A stretch of DNA of 64,000 nt from Diplocarpon mali (Eukaryota; Ascomycota; Leotiomycetes; Helotiales; Drepanopezizaceae). The position numbers were made by a program, and so were the translations under genes. Position 1 is the stretch's first letter, and the number at the start of each line of letters is the position of its first letter. Below are positions 58,008 through 64,000 of the stretch, piece by piece. The DNA lies in contig JAENRP010000075.1 in the NCBI GenBank assembly GCA_024741835.1, positions 1 to 64,000 on the forward strand, in the 5' to 3' direction. Below the pieces are notes generated by a model that saw only the letters and a program-made list of their open reading frames with translations, was not told the DNA's origin and made no database searches.

Positions 58008-61000
58008 TTACTTCGCCCGATCGGCCATATAGAACCACTGCATGCGGCACTGCGTGGCCTTCTGCCTAACTTCCCAAGATACATCGTTCTTGGCCGCATC
58101 AAGCTCTTTAAGAAACTTGATTGAGCGTTGAACAAGAGTGCTAGGCTTCATTAACAAGATCAATAGAGTCAAGACCTGAACAGCGAGGATACGGCACTGC
58201 ACGCTACCGTCGGATGGCGCATCGTACGTATTGCGAAGACGATCTGAAACGCGATTGAGAACGGAGTCAAGATGTTCTTGAATGAGAGCTGGGCACAAAG
58301 GAAGGATGCCGACTAAAATTTTTAGATAAGCGACTTTTGTAAAGTCATCATCCGTGACGTTGACGCCTTCGAGAATCAAGGGCATCAGACGCTCGGCATT
58401 GGTTCCCTCGCTCAAGTAGGTTGGTTCCATATAGAATATGACTCCAGCGATGGCAATGAGGTAGTTTTCCCGTAGATCCTTGGTATTGGCACCTTTTAAC
58501 GAGATGATGAGAGGATCTACTGCCAAAGTATAGAGACGGGATTTCCGCAGCTTTCTGACCGTGCAGTAATTCTCAGCGGTAAGAATTGGCGACGAGGCAA
58601 GTAGAATACGGAAATATTTCGCAATCTTGCGACCATACTTGACATCTCCAACACCACTGACCATGTAAGAAATGAGGGGAGCCATCGTAGGATCGAATGA
58701 CGCCAAAGAAGCCGCAGAAAAGTATGCAAGGACTTGGTAAGCCTTATCAACTTGGACACTGCTCAGCGATGGAGAATCGTCTAACACTGTCTTCATGAAA
58801 GCTAGTAGAGTAACACCATTTCCTAGGGTCTCCTTACTCGCACCAAACTTGTTGACCAGCAGTTGGAGCAAAGAAAGTATAGCAGACTGAGAGAACGGAG
58901 AGCTTTGATTATTTAGGCTGATGGCGTTTAGAATCATTGTGGCTGCTAGATCACCTGCTGATATTCGCAGGCCTTCCTTACTCTTGCAAATGTTAGCATA
59001 TTATTTTCATTCGATCGATGACTGGGGACTCTTACCTTCGGCGAGCTCCCAGCTAGAAGATACATAGAGAGAGAGTTCGCAAGACATTTCTCGGCAGGTC
59101 CCTGAAGCAAGTTTTGCTGGGATACAGCAAGAGAGGCATCCTTGCTGTGAGTGAACAGTGACCAGATCGCACTCGGCTCGGACGTAAACTTCTCATTCCA
59201 GCTTAGTACGAAGTTGTTCAAAGTGGTTGTCAACTTTGAGCGAAGCGCAAGCATAGCCACCCGGCCAACAAGTTCTACGAATGTATCGGCTGCACCTGCA
59301 TATGCGCTCAGAATGTGTGGATTTATACCTATGAAGAAGTCTCCGTTGCCGTCGGTCTTCTGGGCCACTGTTAAGCTGAGCAATTCCATTACAATGTAAG
59401 TATATGGCCCAATTGATGAGTTTACGGGTTTTGGCTCTGTTGCATGACTGCGAGCCGATGTCAAAGTTTCTTCAAACCGCCTGAGACCATCGGCAATAGT
59501 AGCAACCAAGGCAGTCGCGTAACGCATCTGGCCGCCTTCCTGGATAATGTTATTTAACTTTGTTAGAACCTTATTGGCCATAGAGTCGAAGTTTCTATGC
59601 CAGTAGCCAGCAGCACTACCAGCCGGTGGTCCATCTCGGAATTCCGTCTCACTAACCGATGTACATGAGATGCTCACAAGGTTTTCAAGTCGAGCCAGGA
59701 TAGACTCCATTTCGTCTTTTTGCTTTTCAGGATCTTCGGAGACTTTCACAGGAAGGCTATCGACAAGCTTCGATAATGTGATTTCGCCGAAAACCTGTGG
59801 CTCGATGGACGAGATACGCTGCAACGCGTCAACAACAGCTTTCTCGATCTCAGAGTCTCCGCTTGGATTCAACGCAAGATCAGTGAGCTTCTGGATAATC
59901 ATGCCTCGTTCGAAAGCAGATAAGTAATCCGGGATTTGGAAGATTTGTTTTAGTCCGAAGATCGCAGCAACACCGTAAACAGGATCCGGTCCCGTATCGG
60001 CTGTATTTTGCGCAGCAACAGTCGTCACTGCACCAAAGTAGATATCGGTGATTGTTTTGGAAAACTTGGAAAAACTATCCTTCATTTTGAGGACGTTTGA
60101 AGCAGCTCCTTCGTAAGCAGCAGGAGCGGTATCCTTCATTCCTGTCGTTGCATCCGGCTGCGCCAAGCGTGCAACCAAAATATTGTTGATCACACCCAGC
60201 AACAAATTCTTCTCCGATGCAAGTTTCAGGCCCTGCCAGGCGACATCGAGCTTCGGAATAACGGTCTTGATTACATGATAGAAGGCAGCTGGTGAGCCAG
60301 AGGCGACTGTGCAAAGTACTAGGCCACTGCATTTCGTGTACTGCGAAAGGTCCTGAATACGAATACTGCATTCCAGACTTATTGGGGCAGTAATTTTTGC
60401 CAACGAGGAGTTCGTATTATCCCAATCGTAGCAGGTACGGCTAAGGGATGCAACAAGAGTGTAGATAACCTTAAGCGAGGATTTGATAAAGTCGTCGACT
60501 TCTCCGTTCCAGATCTCGAACTTCAAAGAATCCCAGATCTTCACAGACCAAGGGTCAAGTGCTGGAACAGAGTATTTATCGACACATGCGGCAAGTGTAT
60601 CAAGTACTTCGAGCTTATTGAGGTTAGCATTGCTCAAGACTGATAAGAACAATTTAGTACCTTAGTAGTTGCAGACAAATCGACTGTAGTATCTAGCTTC
60701 TCGAGACACATTGGAATAGCCACCGATGCATAGTAATCGTTTGATACGATGCATTGAAGTAGCAGGTCTCGTAGAGTCTCCTGTGTGGGCTGAGAAGCAT
60801 CCTTGGCGGTACTGCCCAGAGTAATTGGATAATAACGGGAGAAAGAGCCCCAGAGTGACTGAAATTCGTCGGCCTCTAAGTCCCAACCGCCACTCAAGTG
60901 GGCATAAAGAGAGAAAATGACCTTTAGACAAGACGGATTCTTCTCGATCTCTGCAAGGGAGACAAGTCCGCTGATGAGTGCGGGAATTTTGATTGCCTTG

Positions 61001-61668
61001 ATGAGAGCCAGGTCGCGCTTTCGGAAGAGCGAGTCCACGACCAAGAGGAGATCTAAGCGAGTCGAAGGTGGCAAACTCGTGAGAACGGAGTAGCTTGCCA
61101 TAGTAAAGATCGCTGATATTACTGTGGCGGCATCACTTGGGACAAATCGTTGCCAGTTGACAATGATATTGAGAGAACGGGCAACCTCATGTACACCGGC
61201 GCGGAAGCTTGATTCTTCATCCGGATTAGAAAGCCTAGTGCAGAAGTACGTGGTCAATGCACTGACTGTAATTTTTTTTAGCCAATGAGAATGAAATAAG
61301 AAGAGATGGGGAGAACTGACTATCCTGGCGCGACGGCTCTTCTTGCAGAGCACCCAGAACTGCAGGTAAGAGACCGAGAGCTATACAAAGTCAGATCGGA
61401 GTAAAGAAGGCTCCAGGAGAACCCTACCTCGAGCCACAACTGGTTTCTCGGCGTCGAGCCCCAAATATGGTCCCAAGTCTTGAACCAGATTCAGAATAGA
61501 ATAGATCCCAAGATCAATGGCTGGTAACTGTCAGCGGCATACCAGGGCATAATTTTGGACCTTACCTCCAGCGTATTCCATTACAATATCCTCCTCCACC
61601 CGAGTTGACCCATCTCCCAACTCCGTAGCCTCTACCCACGCCTTGACCGAAGTTGAAAGTGTAGACAT
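58008..61668 (-). CDS. MET18: MMS19/Met18, cytosolic iron-sulfur targeting scaffold
   Basis: Six exons: 61668-61566, 61520-61428, 61380-61321, 61265-60677, 60632-59036 and 58976-58008, in phase, 1136 residues. Mms19 is the HEAT-repeat adaptor of the CIA targeting complex that hands Fe-S clusters to DNA polymerases, helicases and primases. N-terminal repeats: LNLVQDLGPYLGLDAEKPVV, ALGLLPAVLGALQEE, ALTTYFCTRLSNPDEESSFR. The C-terminal conserved repeats read ERLMPLILEGVNVTDDDFTK, YLKILVGILPLCPALIQEHL, RCRILAVQVLTLLILLMKP-like text and WEVRQKATQCRMQWFYM. Intron 4 is only 44 nt with a GTCTGC donor and an unusual GAG acceptor, chosen because it restores KLDTTVDFNANLNKLEVLDT. All other introns are ordinary. 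Length fits the fungal family. Confidence 0.9.
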
Positions 61669-64000
61669 TTTGTGCGGTTGTTATGAGCAATACTTTCTAG
61701 GCCATCGTGATTTTTAGAAAGAGTCAATTGAGAGAGGATCGAGGCTCGAGATGTAGAGTTTGAAGCGTGCAGGCCGAGGTAGCGAGATTTAGGGCCCGAG
61801 ATACGGCGCGAAGAGTAGACTTGAAGATTGCGGACCTCTGTATGAAGCAATTAGCTCAATAGCTTCAGCACAGATCTAGTGGTAATGAATGATCTTCATT
61901 GTAAAAGAAATAGCTTCGTTTATCAGAACAAACAGACAAGAGATCGACTTACCTCAACTTATATGCCTTAATGTATGGATTAGAGAAAATTAGACTTGGA
62001 CGGCTAAGGCCTGCATTTAGATGAGTTAGATCGAGTGCTCGTTCAGACATGTCATAGCAGTGGACGATCTTCGGCGTGCAATGTGCAGCTCAAAATGCTA
62101 GATATAACGGACAAAAGAGATATTGTCATACCTGGAGATGCCGCTACAAAAAGGCGACCTTGTTCTTCGAAGTTGAGCTTTTGAACATGGATCGCTTAGC
62201 CTAAGAATCCTTACAGAAAGCTTTTGAGTATGAAGATGATGCTTCCGAAAATGGACGCCTTTTTCCATTAGAAAGAAGAAGCGTAAGGGGTACTTACAGC
62301 AGAAAATGCTTCGAGAGGAATTGTAGCGGAAGGAGAGACCCTAGAGAGAAGTAGATTAATCAAAAATATGCGCGGGTTACGGACGGCCAAAAAAAAGTTT
62401 TAGGTGAAACAGGTGCGCTCCCTATCGAGAAGAGATGAGTGTAAAGGTATTTGAACTGGCTTTGACCTCTCACTTGAATGTGGTCTTGTAAGGCAAGCAA
62501 GCGTCTTTACCAAATTTGATTAGATCCGAAGTGACAAAACTCATAGCTAGCGAGGATGCTGGATTTGCGGATTGAAGCTCTCATAATCAAATGAGCATTT
62601 TGGGGGCGTAGATCACTACATCAATGGAAGGAGTACCCACTTTGAATCTGCTTTCGAAGTTGAGCCTCTTAATATAATCTGAATCATGGTCAATCCAAAA
62701 AGTTCTGCCATGAGTTTTATATTCTGTGGAGATGCCGTTCTCGTAGACTGAAACTCTGCTGATTTGGAGAAAAAATGAGGGGCTATGACTTACTTCTCGG
62801 CATCCAAGAACTGATTGCGAAAGGTCTGAGAGTCTAGGCACGATCTGATTTACTCAAAAACTCTCATAGATATCTCATGGCTTCAGCAGACTCTAGTTTG
62901 TAGAACAATGTCCAGGATATCAAATTCCACAAACAGAAGAAAGTTGGCGTATGTCAAAGCGCTCAGTGGAGGTGGACCAAAACTAGGGGGGTCTAAAGAG
63001 AAAACGATCAGTTCGAAAGCTCGTGCAAATCCTTTTATACCCAAGAAGGCTCTGAGGTTGTAGATATGGCCTGGGAAATCATACATAGCATGCAGAAGTT
63101 TGGCATACATCAAAGCACCCTGGATAGAGTTGTGATAGGCCCGTCTGTAACAATTAATTAACCCATTAGATCCGCTGATTTCATCGTAGCCCCAACGGAG
63201 TCTTTGTTTCGAGAAATTCGCTCTGAGAATCAAGCGCAAAGAGCTGGAGCATATTGACTGACCAGAGCGCCCAAAGAGTGATTGTAATGCCAAGGAAGCG
63301 TCTGCATAAAGACCAATTAACACGAAAGTTCCTCCAGATCCAGGATACCTTTCGGAGGCACTTTTCCTTCAGGTACTAGCCTTATTGATTAAATGCAAGA
63401 GATAACAAATCGACATACATTAGTTCAGCTAGGAGAGCGTTGGATTGAGTCCGGGGCTCTAAAGGTAAACAGTTAACTCAAAAGCTCTATCAGATGGCTC
63501 ACTCTTTGAGCAGACTATGAAATTACAGATGCCTGCTGTATGGATCTAACACTATGGGAATAAGAGAAATTGACCCACTGCTAGGAGACTTGATCGTTGT
63601 GGCTCGTACGAGGCCTAGAGGGCGGTTTTCATTGATCTGCGATAGCTGGGATCCTTGGCTAGCTGTATCCTCCACTCAGCAACCTTCTGCGGCCTGTAAT
63701 CAGGAGTCACTATTTGTGTTGGTAGAGAGTTCTGGGCAAGTCATAGGGCTGTGACGGAAATTTTCATACAGCACTTAACATGGGTATTCAGCCTTGCCAT
63801 AGCCAATTCACTAAATTATTTGCAAGCCAGGGCTAAACTTCGGTCTTGGCTAGAAATATTATTATTTCGTCTGCACAGCAGTAAATGCATCAGGATATAT
63901 TGCCGCACTTACTAGACATCGCAGAGATATATTATGTGTCAAATTATCCATATTTGCAAGCAGATGTTCCAATTGCTCTAGCACATGCCCTTCTTCGTTG
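61669..64000. other. Right-end stretch, no confident gene
   Basis: AT-leaning. Two minus frames, 62587-62841 and 62883-63323, look mildly protein-like; the second contains AYHNSIQGALMYAKLLHAMY and ends near 62883 in LLFVEFDILDIVLQTRVC, and there is an acceptor-like attgttacag at about 63145. I could not assemble a start codon or exons in phase, so I do not call a gene; a decayed one is possible. Other frames are uninformative. Confidence 0.4.

Noticed and set aside
1..64000. CRISPR arrays, operons, bacterial-type systems, biosynthetic gene cluster
   Set aside because: The genome is fungal; no direct-repeat/spacer pattern, no polyketide or peptide synthetase, and no set of co-located pathway genes was seen.

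Overview
The window is nuclear DNA of a filamentous ascomycete (Pezizomycotina; a leotiomycete-like fungus is my guess, without proof). The evidence is many short spliceosomal introns (mostly 43-100 nt, GT-AG with CTAAC-like branch sites), fungal-type gene structures, and clear fungal versions of Sil1, Pta1, Nop12, Hpm1, Rpf2, Emc3, Spc2, Met18/Mms19 and Pxmp4. Coding frames were joined by eye across introns, and exon phases were checked for most genes.

Layout. 1-5750 is GC-rich, gene-poor DNA crowded with short tandem arrays of different periods (5, 6, 7, 9, 11 and 57 bp). 5753-19987 is a dense housekeeping block: SIL1, a small chromodomain protein, a complex I accessory subunit, a small unknown protein, the polyadenylation factor PTA1, a Dep1/Sds3-type Rpd3L subunit and the nucleolar RNA-binding protein NOP12. 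22302-25105 holds a family-3 alpha/beta hydrolase and the histidine methyltransferase HPM1. 25106-31522 is sparse accessory DNA with a tRNA relic, a 13-bp tandem array and a five-exon small secreted cysteine-rich protein. 31523-33292 carries ribosomal proteins P2 and uS19 (S15). 35247-42047 has a She3-like coiled-coil protein and a large unrecognised 1027-residue protein. 42048-48770 is sparse, with an intron-bearing tRNA-Ile, a multi-pass membrane protein lacking a clear start, and a strongly AT-rich stretch. 48771-61668 is dense again: an F-box-like protein, PXMP4, RPF2, a broken BTB gene, EMC3, SPC2 and MMS19. The right end (61669-64000) has no confident gene.

Functional links. Several neighbours share a process by chance or by shared promoter: EMC3 and SPC2 (both ER membrane protein biogenesis) diverge from a 201-bp spacer; PXMP4/RPF2 and DEP1/NOP12 are also divergent pairs; P2 and S15 are tandem. 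NOP12, RPF2, HPM1 (whose family modifies ribosomal protein L3), P2 and S15 all concern ribosomes. I found no operon-like cassette, biosynthetic cluster, CRISPR array or intact transposon. The most interesting unexplained items are the candidate secreted cysteine-rich protein, the unrecognised 1027-residue protein, the tandem-array domain at the left end, and the tRNA relic with a duplicated 3' end.
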